Part shown: one piece after another, positions 52,603-61,435 of the stretch | How the letters are laid out: each line of letters begins with the position of its first letter | Position numbering within the stretch: the first letter of the stretch is position 1 | Origin: Bradyrhizobium sp. WBOS07 | GTDB lineage: Bacteria > Pseudomonadota > Alphaproteobacteria > Rhizobiales > Xanthobacteraceae | DNA length: 64,000 nucleotides | NCBI RefSeq assembly: GCF_024585165.1 | Contig: NZ_CP029008.1 | Coordinates: forward strand, 6,157,501-6,221,500 | Direction: 5' to 3' | The notes under the pieces: generated by a model | The model's database searches: none | What the model was told of the DNA's origin: nothing | Seen by the model: the letters and a program-made list of their open reading frames with translations, nothing else | Position numbers and translations under genes: made by a program

Positions 52603-52635
52603 CCTTCCCGCAGCCGGCAGCGGCTCGCGGGAAGG
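52603..52635 (+). other. Intercistronic hairpin between livK and livH
   Basis: CCTTCCCGC (52603-52611) pairs with GCGGGAAGG (52627-52635), and inside AGCCG pairs with CGGCT around a GCAG loop, giving a 14-bp stem with one bulged base. Such hairpins after binding-protein genes protect the upstream mRNA and give more SBP than permease. No T tract follows. Confidence 0.6.
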
Positions 52636-52692
52636 TCGCTGTTCGCATGCCTGCCGACGATTTGCCGAGGCTGTTCTGTCCCGGCCAGAGGT

Positions 52693-53649
52693 GTGAATAT
52701 TGTGCTTGAACTGATCGTTATATCGACGCTGAACGGTCTTCTGTTCGGCATGCTGCTGTTCCTGCTGTCGAGCGGCTTGACCGTCATCTTCAGCATGATG
52801 GGGGTGCTCAACTTCGCCCATGCCAGCTTCTACATGCTCGGCGCCTTCTTCGGCTTCCAGCTCACCAAATGGATCGGCTTCTGGCCGGCGCTGTTGCTGG
52901 CGCCGCTGCTGGTCGGCGCGATCGGCATGGCGGTCGAGCGCTACGGCCTGCGCAATACGCACAAGCACGGCCATGTGGCGGAGTTGCTCCTGACCTTCGG
53001 TCTTGCGTTCGCGATCGAAGAAATCGTGGCGATGATGTGGGGCAGGAGCCCCGTCGACTACCGCGTGCCGGCGCTGCTCGACTTCCCGGCCTTCACGATC
53101 TTCTCGACGAATTATCCCGCCTACAAGATTTTCATGCTGGCGGTATCGATCCTGATCTTCATCGTGCTGCTGATGGTGCTCAAGCGCACGCGGGTCGGTC
53201 TGATCGTTCAGGCCGCGCTGACGCATCCCCACATGGTGGGGCATCTCGGTCACAATGTCGGACGCATATTCATGCTGGTGTTCGGCGTCGGCAGCGCGCT
53301 GGCGGGAATTGCCGGCGTGATCGCAGGTCCCGCGCTGGTGACGCAGTCCGATATGGCCGCGGCTCTGGGACCGATCCTGTTCGTGGTCATCGTGTTCGGC
53401 GGCCTCGGCTCCTTGCCGGGCGCCTTCATCGCCTCGCTGGTGATCGGCCTGATCCAGACCTTTGCGGTGGCGCTGAACGGTTCGCTGGCGAGCGCGTTCG
53501 GTCCGCTCGATCCGTCGGCGGGGCCGTCCGTGCTCACCGACATTTGGAACGTCACCATCGCCCAGGTGGCGCCGATCGTGCCCTACCTGCTGCTGGTGAT
53601 CATTCTGATCGTACGCCCCATGGGCCTGATGGGGACGCGCGAGACATGA
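52693..53649 (+). CDS. livH: Branched-chain-type ABC permease LivH
   Basis: 318 residues, start GTG/ATT region at 52693, with about eight TM helices. Typical LivH features: GLLFGMLLFLLSSGLTVIFSMMGVLNFAHASFYMLGAFFG at the N-terminus (quoted in part: GLTVIFSMMGVLNFAHA) and the EAA-like loop near VFGGLGSLPGAFIASLVIGL. It forms the transmembrane channel with LivM. The stop overlaps the livM ATG (ATGA). Confidence 0.93.
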   Translation: MNIVLELIVISTLNGLLFGMLLFLLSSGLTVIFSMMGVLNFAHASFYMLGAFFGFQLTKWIGFWPALLLAPLLVGAIGMAVERYGLRNTHKHGHVAELLLTFGLAFAIEEIVAMMWGRSPVDYRVPALLDFPAFTIFSTNYPAYKIFMLAVSILIFIVLLMVLKRTRVGLIVQAALTHPHMVGHLGHNVGRIFMLVFGVGSALAGIAGVIAGPALVTQSDMAAALGPILFVVIVFGGLGSLPGAFIASLVIGLIQTFAVALNGSLASAFGPLDPSAGPSVLTDIWNVTIAQVAPIVPYLLLVIILIVRPMGLMGTRET

Positions 53650-54956
53650 ACTCGAAGATGACATCGACATCGGCATCGACATCGACAGTCGCCGAGAAGT
53701 CGGCCGGCGACGGCTTGCGCTTCTACGGCATATGGCTTGCCGGCATCGCCGCGCTGATCGTGCTGCCGCTGATCTTCTCCTCCGGCGGCTCGTTGACGTC
53801 CTTCAGCCTGATCGGCATCGCGATCGTGTTCGCGCTGTCCTACAACATCCTGCTCGGCCAGACCGGCCTCTTGTCGTTCGGCCATGCGGTGCATTACGGC
53901 CTCGGCGGCTTCGCTGCGTGCCATATGATGAATGCGGTGGTCTCGCACGGCTGGCCCATCCCGCTACCTTTCATTCCGCTGTTCGGTGGGCTCGGCGGCC
54001 TCGCTTTCGCGATCGTCATCGGCTGGCTGATGACCAAGCGGGCCGGCACCGTGTTCTCGATGATCTCGCTCGGCATTGCCGAGCTGGTGGCATCGTCCTC
54101 GCTGATCCTGCGTTCGGTGTTCGGCGGCGAGTCCGGGATATCGACCGACCGAACCGCTTTGCCGAAGATCCTCGGCTTGAGTTTCGGCCCGCAGCTTCAG
54201 GTCTATTATCTGATCGCGTTCTGGCTGGTCATCGCGGCCATCGCGATGTATGCGCTGACGCGGACTCCGCTGGGGCGGATCAGCAATGCGGTGCGGGACA
54301 ACCCCGAACGCGTCCAGTTCATCGGCTATGATCCGCACGTGGTCCGCTACATCGCCTTCTGTTTTGCCGGCTTCTTCGCCGGCGTGGCGGGGGGACTGGC
54401 CGCGATCAACTTCGAGATCGCCAACGCCGCCTATCTCGGCGCGATCCAATCCGGCCTCGTGCTGTTCTCGACCTTCATCGGGGGCGTCGCCTTCTTCTTC
54501 GGGCCCATCCTGGGTGCAATCCTCGTGACCTATCTTCAGCTTGGGCTGACCAGCGTCACTGGCGTCTGGCAGCTCTATTTCGGCATCATCTTCATCGGCA
54601 TCGTGATGCTGTCCCCCGGCGGCATCGCCGGGCTCATCATGATGCACCGGCCGCTTGTTCGCGCCGGAACTCTGCCGACGGTGATTCCTTCCTATCTGCT
54701 CGCGGCGGTGCCGACCTTGGCACTGGCTTGCGGCGTGATCCTGACGATCGAATCGATTGCACGCACGCATAGCGGTCAGGGCAGTCCGATCAACCTGTTC
54801 GGCATTGCCTTCAACCCGGCGTCGCCGGTGACTTGGGCGAGTGCGGCGATCCTCGTCGCCGGTGGCTTCTTCGTCGCGCGCCTGAGCTGGCGGCGGGTCG
54901 GCGAGGCATGGGACCGCGCGGCGACGGTCGCGCGCGACCGGGGGTATCTGGCATGA
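53646..54956 (+). CDS. livM: Branched-chain-type ABC permease LivM
   Basis: 436 residues from ATG 53646. The N-terminus has a Ser/Thr-rich run (TSTSASTST) encoded by a small hexamer repeat (53660-53690). Core LivM motifs are present: LSYNILLGQTGLLSFGHA, FSMISLGIAELVASSSL, RISNAVRDNPERVQFIGYDP and IIFIGIVMLSPGGIAGL. It is about 80-100 residues longer than usual; the extra C-terminal part carries two more hydrophobic segments (YLLAAVPTLALACGVILTI, ASAAILVAGGFFVA). The overlap with livH and with livG indicates translational coupling. Confidence 0.93.
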   Translation: MNSKMTSTSASTSTVAEKSAGDGLRFYGIWLAGIAALIVLPLIFSSGGSLTSFSLIGIAIVFALSYNILLGQTGLLSFGHAVHYGLGGFAACHMMNAVVSHGWPIPLPFIPLFGGLGGLAFAIVIGWLMTKRAGTVFSMISLGIAELVASSSLILRSVFGGESGISTDRTALPKILGLSFGPQLQVYYLIAFWLVIAAIAMYALTRTPLGRISNAVRDNPERVQFIGYDPHVVRYIAFCFAGFFAGVAGGLAAINFEIANAAYLGAIQSGLVLFSTFIGGVAFFFGPILGAILVTYLQLGLTSVTGVWQLYFGIIFIGIVMLSPGGIAGLIMMHRPLVRAGTLPTVIPSYLLAAVPTLALACGVILTIESIARTHSGQGSPINLFGIAFNPASPVTWASAAILVAGGFFVARLSWRRVGEAWDRAATVARDRGYLA

Positions 54957-55702
54957 CGGCAGCGATCGAAGTCCGCGCTGTCGAAAAGCGCTTTGGCAAT
55001 GTCGGCATCATCCGCGATCTCAATCTCAGCATCGCGCAAGGTGAGCGTCACGCCATCATCGGTCCGAACGGTGCCGGCAAGTCGACGACGTTCAATCTCA
55101 TCAGCGGCCATATCAAGCCGACCTCGGGCGAGGTGAGGCTGAACGGCGATGTGATCTCCGGCCTCAGGCCGTTCGAAATCAATCGGCGCGGTCTGTCGCG
55201 CTCGTTCCAGGTCACCAACGTATTCGCGCGCATGTCGGTGTGGGAGAACGTCCGCTGTGCCGTGCTGTGGGCGACGGGGCACCGTTACGCCTTCTGGAAG
55301 AACGTCGACAGCCTGCCGGAGGTGCGCGAGCGCACGGCGCAGATCCTCGACGACATCCATCTGACGCATCGGCGCGATGTTCCGGCCGGCTTGTTGACCT
55401 ACGCCGAGCAGCGCGAGCTGGAGATCGGAATCACCATCGCCGGCGGCGCAACGGTCGTGATGCTGGACGAACCTACGGCGGGCATGAGCCACGCCGAGAC
55501 CGAGCGCGCGGTGGCGTTGATCCGGCGCCTGACCGAGGGCAAGACCCTCGTCATCGTCGAGCACGACATGAGCGTCGTGTTCGGCCTGGCCGACCGCATT
55601 TCCGTGCTGGTCTACGGCCACATCATCGCTTCCGGCACGCCGGAGGAGATCCGGCGCGACCCGAAAGTCAAGGAAGCCTATCTCGGCGAGGAGGCGCACT
55701 GA
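54953..55702 (+). CDS. livG: Branched-chain-type ABC transporter ATPase LivG
   Basis: 249 residues, ATG overlapping the livM stop. Walker A is intact (GPNGAGKST, Lys43), Walker B is TVVMLDEPTAGM and the H-loop His is in VIVEHDMSVVF. The signature motif is degenerate, LTYAEQRELEIG instead of LSxGQQR, a form common in LivG-type proteins of this group. Located at the inner-membrane cytosolic face, it pairs with LivF. Since LivF has an altered Walker A, LivG may carry most of the ATP hydrolysis. Confidence 0.94.
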   Translation: MTAAIEVRAVEKRFGNVGIIRDLNLSIAQGERHAIIGPNGAGKSTTFNLISGHIKPTSGEVRLNGDVISGLRPFEINRRGLSRSFQVTNVFARMSVWENVRCAVLWATGHRYAFWKNVDSLPEVRERTAQILDDIHLTHRRDVPAGLLTYAEQRELEIGITIAGGATVVMLDEPTAGMSHAETERAVALIRRLTEGKTLVIVEHDMSVVFGLADRISVLVYGHIIASGTPEEIRRDPKVKEAYLGEEAH

Positions 55703-56397
55703 TGCTCGAGGTCAGGGACCTGCACGCCTATTACGGCAAGAGCCACATTCTCCAGGGCGTCGATCTCGACGTTGCCGCGGGCGAGGTCGTTAGCCTGCTC
55801 GGCCGTAACGGCGTTGGACGTTCGACCACGGTCAAGGCGATCATGGGCGAGGTTGCTCCGCAAGGCACGATCCGCTTCAAAGGCAAGGACATCGCCGGGC
55901 TGCCGAGCTACAGGATCGCGCGCCTCGGTCTCGGCTATGTGCCGGAGCATCGGGACATCTTTCCGGGACTGACGGTCCGCCAGAATCTGCTCCTCGGCAT
56001 CAAGGATACGCGACGTCCCGGCAAATGGCAGCTTCAGGACATGCTCGACATGTTTCCGAACCTTGCCGCGCGTGCGGATACGCCTGCAGGGGTGCTGTCA
56101 GGCGGCGAGAAGCAGATGCTCACGACTTGCCGGACCCTGATGGGCGATCCGGATCTCATCATGATCGACGAGCCTACCGAAGGTCTCGCCCCGTTGATCG
56201 TACAGCAGGTCGGCGATCTCATCGCCCGCATTGCGCAGGCGGGCGTTGCGATTCTGCTCGTCGAGCAGAAGCTGTCGATTGCGATGAAGATCTCCAACCG
56301 CGTCTACGTCATGGGGCACGGTCGTGTGGTCTTCGAAGGTACGCCCGAGCAGCTGAGATCAAACAGCGACGTTCGCGCGCAATGGCTGGAAGTGTGA
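55702..56397 (+). CDS. livF: Branched-chain-type ABC transporter ATPase LivF, Walker A Lys to Arg
   Basis: 231 residues; the ATG shares one base with the livG stop. The signature is good (LSGGEKQML), Walker B is DLIMIDEPTEGL and the H-loop region is LLVEQKLSIA (Gln where His is common, as usual in LivF). Walker A is GRNGVGRSTT: the invariant Lys is replaced by Arg40 (codon CGT at 55819-55821). The normal LivF motif is GRNGAGKTT or similar. Arg at this site usually weakens ATP hydrolysis, so this subunit may be catalytically impaired or this may be a subfamily trait. Confidence 0.92.
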   Translation: MLEVRDLHAYYGKSHILQGVDLDVAAGEVVSLLGRNGVGRSTTVKAIMGEVAPQGTIRFKGKDIAGLPSYRIARLGLGYVPEHRDIFPGLTVRQNLLLGIKDTRRPGKWQLQDMLDMFPNLAARADTPAGVLSGGEKQMLTTCRTLMGDPDLIMIDEPTEGLAPLIVQQVGDLIARIAQAGVAILLVEQKLSIAMKISNRVYVMGHGRVVFEGTPEQLRSNSDVRAQWLEV

Positions 56398-56794
56398 GGG
56401 GGCGTCCCCGGTGGCGCGCGTCCCTTTGTTGGCGGATTTGACGGCAGTGCGCTGATGGCGCCAACAGGGCGTTGGCCCGGAACGACTGATGTTCCTCAGC
56501 GTGGCCGGGAGGGAAGGCCCACAGCCGATCACTACCCCGGCGTCCGGCCAGCCAGGCCTTACCCCAGTATCCCATGGACGCGAGCTTGCCGGGAATTAAC
56601 TTGGTTCCGGTCGAGTGCCCCTTTAACGTTCCCCGTCCGCTTATCACCTGCCGTCACGGATGGCTTTGCGCATCAGTCGTCCCAAGGGACCTGTGGGCAG
56701 GGACCACAATGTATGAAGCTATGTTATTGCAAACAAAGCGGAAATGCGAGAAGTGACGATGCTCGTGATGGCAAGCCCGGTCTTGAAACTGGAC
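56398..56794. other. Non-coding junction between liv genes and feuQ
   Basis: About 400 nt without a convincing gene. It contains a GCCAAC / GTTGGC hairpin (56460-56465 with 56471-56476) just after livF, then AT-richer sequence with no recognised promoter box. Near its right end an in-frame GLETGHMIRDGIR-stop reading continues into the feuQ start, the apparent remnant of a second feuP 3' end. Open frames across it look like shadows. Confidence 0.6.
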
Positions 56795-56810
56795 ACATGA
56801 TCCGTGACGG
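56795..56810 (+). repeat. Right copy of feuP 3'-end duplication, over feuQ start
   Basis: ACATGATCCGTGACGG differs from the left copy at one base. Read in the feuP frame it gives HMIRDGIR and a TAA stop at 56818-56820. The feuQ GTG start (56804-56806) lies inside it, so feuP and feuQ probably overlapped by 17 nt before the insertion. Confidence 0.65.
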
Positions 56811-58264
56811 CATTCGGTAAACTCGTCCGCACCACGGCGTTCCGGCTCACGCTGGTCTATCTGCTGCTATTCGCGATGTTCGCGGCCTCGCTGCTGGCCT
56901 ATTTCGCCTGGAATACGCGGCGGCTGATCACCGAGGAGATCACGCAGACCGTCAATGCCGAGACCTCGGAGATCAGCGAGATCTATGGCCGCCGCGGCCT
57001 GCGCGGCCTCGTGCTCGCGATCGAGTACCGGGCGCTGCGGCCGGGCGCCAACCTCTATCTCGTGACCACGCCGACCGGGCAGGCGATCGCCGGCAATGTC
57101 GGCTCGTTGGCGCCCGGCGTGATGGCGACGCGTGGCTGGTCGGAGACCGGCTACCGGCGCCTCGAGGACGCCGACGACCGCGACCATCGGGCGCTGGTGC
57201 GCGTCACCGAACTGGAGAACGGCTTTCGCCTCCTGATCGGCCGCGACCTCGCCGAGCGGCGACGGCTGTTCGGCATCGTCGCCAAGGCCGCGCAATGGTC
57301 GATCCTGATCGTCGTCGTGCTCGGTCTCGGCGGCGGCGTCTTCGTCGCGCGCCGCGTGCTCCGGCGCATCGACGCCATGACCGGGACCGCGCAGCGCATC
57401 ATGACCGGCGATCTCAGCGAGCGCCTGCCGGTCGGGCGCAGCGGCGATGAGCTCGATCGCCTCGCCGAGAACCTCAACGCCATGCTGGAACGGATCGAGG
57501 CGCTGATGGCGGGGCTGAAGGAGGTCTCCGACAACATCGCCCATGATCTCAAGACGCCGCTGACGCGCCTGCGCAACCGCGCCGAGGAGGCGCTGGCGCG
57601 TTCGGAGGGCGAGGCCGACTACCGGGCGGCGCTGGAGCGCACCATCGAGGAATCCGACGGCCTGATCCGCACCTTCAACGCGCTGCTGATGATCGCGCGC
57701 GCCGAGTCCGGGCAGGCGCGCGGCAACATGGATGATTTCGACGCGGCCGAGGTTGCCAATGGCATCCACGAGCTCTACGAGCCGCTCGCCGAGGACGACG
57801 GCATGACCTTGAAGGTCAGGGCCGAGCCGACGCCTGTTCACGCCAACCGCGAATTGGTCAGCCAGGCGCTCGCCAATCTGGTCGAGAACGCGATCAAATA
57901 CGGCAAGCCGGTGGCGCAGACCGGCGGTACCGTGGTCAGCATGGACGCCCGGCCGATTCTGATCGAGGCTCGGCGCGAGGGCGACCAGGTGCTGCTCAGC
58001 GTCACCGATCGCGGTCCCGGCATTCCCGAGGCCGACCGCAAGCATGCCGTCGAGCGATTCGTGCGGCTGGAAGCGAGCCGCACGCTGCCGGGCTCGGGGC
58101 TCGGCCTCAGCCTCGCTTCTGCGGTTGCGACATTGCATGGCGGTGAGTTGAGGCTGGGCGACGCCCAGCCGGGCCTCGTCGCCACGCTGGTACTGCCCGC
58201 GCGGGCCGATGCCGGCGACAGGGTTGCTCCGCCAATGCCGGATGTGCCACAGAAGGTGGCATGA
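56804..58264 (+). CDS. feuQ: FeuQ-like sensor histidine kinase
   Basis: 486 residues from GTG 56804. TM1 (LTLVYLLLFAMFAASLLAYF) and TM2 (WSILIVVVLGLGGGVFVARRVL) border a periplasmic domain of about 130 residues. HAMP is RIDAMTGTAQRIMTGDLSERLP; HisKA has His247 in NIAHDLKTPLTRL; HATPase_c shows NLVENAIKYG, VTDRGPGIPEAD and PGSGLGLSLA. In rhizobia the kinase FeuQ phosphorylates FeuP; here the two genes are 7.1 kb apart. Its stop overlaps the glnE start (ATGA). Expression may now depend on a promoter in the inserted block or its junction. Confidence 0.9.
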   Translation: MTAFGKLVRTTAFRLTLVYLLLFAMFAASLLAYFAWNTRRLITEEITQTVNAETSEISEIYGRRGLRGLVLAIEYRALRPGANLYLVTTPTGQAIAGNVGSLAPGVMATRGWSETGYRRLEDADDRDHRALVRVTELENGFRLLIGRDLAERRRLFGIVAKAAQWSILIVVVLGLGGGVFVARRVLRRIDAMTGTAQRIMTGDLSERLPVGRSGDELDRLAENLNAMLERIEALMAGLKEVSDNIAHDLKTPLTRLRNRAEEALARSEGEADYRAALERTIEESDGLIRTFNALLMIARAESGQARGNMDDFDAAEVANGIHELYEPLAEDDGMTLKVRAEPTPVHANRELVSQALANLVENAIKYGKPVAQTGGTVVSMDARPILIEARREGDQVLLSVTDRGPGIPEADRKHAVERFVRLEASRTLPGSGLGLSLASAVATLHGGELRLGDAQPGLVATLVLPARADAGDRVAPPMPDVPQKVA

Positions 58265-61245
58265 ACCACTCCGCGCCGGGAAACGCGGACAAGCATGGCG
58301 AGAGGCTGGCCGCGCGCTTCGCGGAAGCTCCCCATATTGCCGCTTCCACAACCGACAAACGACGTCTTGAAAGCTGGCTGAGCGAGCTCGAGCCGGCCCA
58401 ATCGGCTCGTCTCGAAGCGCTGCTGGCGCATCCCTTTGCGAAGGACATCCTGGCCGGTATTGCGGAATTCTCGCCCTATCTGTTCGATCTGGTGCGCGCC
58501 GACGCGGTGCGCCTGATCCGGCTGCTCGAATGCGATCCGGATGCGCATCTGGCGGAACTCATCGCGGACGCCAGGGCTGCGGTGCTCGCGGCAGCGGACG
58601 AGGCCGAGGTGATGCGGCTGCTTCGCCGCATGAAAGCGGAGACCGCGCTGCTGACCGCCTTGTGCGACATCGGCGGGGTCTGGCCGGTGATGCGGGTGAC
58701 GGCGGCGCTGACCGATGTCGCGGTGTCCTCGGTGCAGGCGGCGCTGCAATACCTGCTGCGGCAGGAAGCCGCACGCGGCAAGCTCTCGCCGCCCAATCCC
58801 GAGGCGCCCGAAGAGGGCTGCGGGCTGATCGTGCTCGCCATGGGCAAGATGGGCGCGGCCGAGCTGAACTATTCCAGCGACATCGATCTCATCGTGTTCT
58901 TCGATCCCGATGCGACGACGCTGGCGGCAGACATCGAGCCGCACCCGTTCTTCGTCCGGGTCACGCAGGGGATGGCGCGCATCCTGCAGCAGCGCACCTA
59001 TGACGGCTATGTGTTTCGCGTCGACCTGCGTCTGCGGCCTGATCCGTCCTCGACACAGGTGGCGATCTCGCGCGACGCCGCGCTGAACTATTACGAGCGC
59101 GAAGGGCGCACCTGGGAGCGCGCTGCGATGATCAAGGCGCGTGCCTGCGCCGGCGATGCCCGGGCGGGCGAGGCGCTATTGGCCGAGATCGCGCCGTTCG
59201 TCTGGCGCAAGCATCTCGACTTCGCCGCGCTCGCCGACGTCCACGACATGAAGCGGCAGATGCAGACCTATCGCGGCCAGAGCGAGGTCGCGGTGGAGGG
59301 GCACAACGTCAAGGTCGGCCGCGGCGGCATCCGCGAGATCGAGTTTTTCGCCCAGACCCAGCAATTGATCGCCGGCGGCCGCCATCCGGAATTGCGGGTT
59401 CGGCCGACGCTGAGGGCGCTCGACATTCTCGCTTCCAGCAACTGGATCACCCCGGCCGCGCGCGACGAGCTGACCATTGCCTACGAATTCCTGCGCCGGG
59501 TCGAGCATCGCCTCCAGATGATCGCCGACGAGCAGACCCATGCGCTGCCCGAAGACAAGGAGGCGGTCGAGCGCTTTGCGCGCTTCTTCGGCTATCCGGA
59601 TCGCGAATCCTTTGCGGGCGACCTGCTGCGGCAGCTCAAGATCGTGCAGGGGCACTACGAGAAGCTGTTCGAGGGCGACGATCCGACCGGCACGGCCAGT
59701 CTGCCGGCGCTCGACTACAGCGCCGGTCCCGACGATCCGCGCCTGCTCCAGCACTTGGCGACGCTCGGCTTCAAGAAGCCTGCCGCGTTGGCGCAGACCG
59801 TGCGCGACTGGGTCACCGGCGACTATCGCGTGTTCCGCAACGAGGCGACGCGGAATGCCTTCGTCGAATTCGTGCCGGCCCTGATCGACGGACTTGCCCA
59901 TGCCGAGGAGCCGGACCGCGCCGTCGTCGCCTTCGATCAATTCCTGGGGGCCTTGCAGCGCGGTGGCCGGCTGTTCACGCTGCTCGGCCAGAATCGCGAC
60001 CTCGTCGCGCTGGTGGCGCTGGTGCTGGGCGCGGCACCCCGGCTCGGGGAGATGCTGGCACGGCAGCCGCAGCTGATGGACGGCCTGATCGATCCGCGCT
60101 TCTTCGGCGCCATGCCGGACCGCCAGGAATTGTCGGGACGGTTGGCCGCGACCGTGCAGGATGCCGGCTCATATGAAGAGTTTCTCGATCGCCTGCGCCT
60201 GTTCGGACAGGAGAGCCTGTTCCTGATCGGCACGCGAATTCTCTCCGGCACCGTCTCGGCGCAGCAGGCCAGCACGGCCTTTGCCGACGTCGCCGAAGGC
60301 ATCGTCCATACCGTGCACGGCCTCGTTGCCGACCGCTTCGCCGCCCAGCACGGCCGCATCAAGGGCCAGGAGACCGCGATCATCGCGATGGGGCGGCTCG
60401 GCAGCCGCGAGATGACGGCCTCGTCCGATCTCGACCTGATCCTGCTCTACGATTTCGACAGCGAGCATCCCGACTCCGACGGGCCGAAATCGCTTCAGGG
60501 TGCGCATTATTTTGCACGGCTGACCCAGCGCCTGATCAGCGCGCTCACGACGCGCACCAATTACGGCGTGCTGTACGAGATCGACATGCGGCTGCGTCCC
60601 TCGGGGCGCGCCGGCCCTGTGGCCTCGAGCCTGGTCTCGTTCGCGGATTACCAGGCCAACGAGGCCTGGACCTGGGAGCACATGGCCCTGACGCGCGCCC
60701 GCGTCGTGTCGGCTTCGCCCGAATTCCGCCAACGCATCGAGCGCGTCATCCGCGACGTCCTGACCCGCCATCGCGATCCCGCCATCACCGCCAACGACGT
60801 CGCCGACATGCGGCGCGCCATCGCCCAGGAGAAGGGCGAGGCCGATTGCTGGGATCTCAAGCATGCCGCCGGCGGCATGGTCGACATCGACTTCATCGCG
60901 CAATATCTCCAGCTCGTGCATGCGCACGACAAGCCGGAGATCCTGGACGTCAGCACCCTGCAGGTGCTGGAGAACGCATGCCGGCTCGGCGTCCTTCCGC
61001 AATCGGAGACCGAGATCCTGCGTGCCGCCGCGCGGCTCTATCACGACCTGACTCAGATCCTGCGGCTGTGCGTCAGCGACCGCTTCAAGCCCGAAACCGC
61101 GGGCACGGATCTGCAGCGCGTGATGGCGCGCGCCGGCGATGCGCCGGATTTCTCGTCGCTGGAGGCGCGCGTGAAGGAGACTCAGGGCGAGGTGCGGCGC
61201 GTGTTCAGGGCGCTGCTGGAAGCGACGCAGCCTGCAACGAGATGA
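58261..61245 (+). CDS. glnE: Glutamine synthetase adenylyltransferase/adenylyl-removase
   Basis: 994 residues. Two nucleotidyltransferase domains: N-terminal adenylyl-removase with GKMGAAELNYSSDIDLIVFF near residue 195, and C-terminal adenylyltransferase with GRLGSREMTASSDLDLILLY near residue 710, each with a helical regulatory domain after it. The GSxxxxxSDxDL pattern holds the catalytic Asp pair. GlnE attaches or removes AMP on glutamine synthetase in response to PII and glutamine. It overlaps feuQ by 4 nt and, tail to tail, the convergent fdsD gene by 41 nt. Confidence 0.97.
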   Translation: MNHSAPGNADKHGERLAARFAEAPHIAASTTDKRRLESWLSELEPAQSARLEALLAHPFAKDILAGIAEFSPYLFDLVRADAVRLIRLLECDPDAHLAELIADARAAVLAAADEAEVMRLLRRMKAETALLTALCDIGGVWPVMRVTAALTDVAVSSVQAALQYLLRQEAARGKLSPPNPEAPEEGCGLIVLAMGKMGAAELNYSSDIDLIVFFDPDATTLAADIEPHPFFVRVTQGMARILQQRTYDGYVFRVDLRLRPDPSSTQVAISRDAALNYYEREGRTWERAAMIKARACAGDARAGEALLAEIAPFVWRKHLDFAALADVHDMKRQMQTYRGQSEVAVEGHNVKVGRGGIREIEFFAQTQQLIAGGRHPELRVRPTLRALDILASSNWITPAARDELTIAYEFLRRVEHRLQMIADEQTHALPEDKEAVERFARFFGYPDRESFAGDLLRQLKIVQGHYEKLFEGDDPTGTASLPALDYSAGPDDPRLLQHLATLGFKKPAALAQTVRDWVTGDYRVFRNEATRNAFVEFVPALIDGLAHAEEPDRAVVAFDQFLGALQRGGRLFTLLGQNRDLVALVALVLGAAPRLGEMLARQPQLMDGLIDPRFFGAMPDRQELSGRLAATVQDAGSYEEFLDRLRLFGQESLFLIGTRILSGTVSAQQASTAFADVAEGIVHTVHGLVADRFAAQHGRIKGQETAIIAMGRLGSREMTASSDLDLILLYDFDSEHPDSDGPKSLQGAHYFARLTQRLISALTTRTNYGVLYEIDMRLRPSGRAGPVASSLVSFADYQANEAWTWEHMALTRARVVSASPEFRQRIERVIRDVLTRHRDPAITANDVADMRRAIAQEKGEADCWDLKHAAGGMVDIDFIAQYLQLVHAHDKPEILDVSTLQVLENACRLGVLPQSETEILRAAARLYHDLTQILRLCVSDRFKPETAGTDLQRVMARAGDAPDFSSLEARVKETQGEVRRVFRALLEATQPATR

Positions 61246-61435
61246 GCGCCTCGCGGACGTCGGGCTCCAAGCCCGCGCCGCCGGCGTCGAGATGAGCGAA
61301 GATCGCGCGCTTCATCCGGGGGTCCCAGAACTTCTTGATGTGCTCGGCAATCCCCGGCACGGCCTTGCCGTGGCCCTGGCTGCGGAAGAACGTGCCGATC
61401 TGGTTGGCCATGTAGATCAGGCGGTCAAGCGACAT
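61205..61435 (-). CDS. fdsD: Formate dehydrogenase delta subunit
   Basis: 76 residues from ATG 61435, preceded by GGAGG at 8 nt; ATG 61453 in frame lies inside fdhD and adds six residues. The FdsD pattern is recognisable: SLDRLIYMANQIGTFFRSQG and AVPGIAEHIKKFWDPRMKRAIFAHLDAGG. FdsD is the small subunit of the soluble NAD-dependent FdsABG-type formate dehydrogenase and assists its stability. It overlaps fdhD upstream, and its 3' end overlaps glnE on the opposite strand. Confidence 0.93.
   Translation of the reverse strand: MSLDRLIYMANQIGTFFRSQGHGKAVPGIAEHIKKFWDPRMKRAIFAHLDAGGAGLEPDVREALISLQAASLPAAP

Noticed and set aside
53660..53690. Hexamer repeat ACATCG as phase-variable microsatellite
   Set aside because: The units are imperfect and in multiples of three, so changes would not shift the frame; it only varies a Ser/Thr run in LivM.
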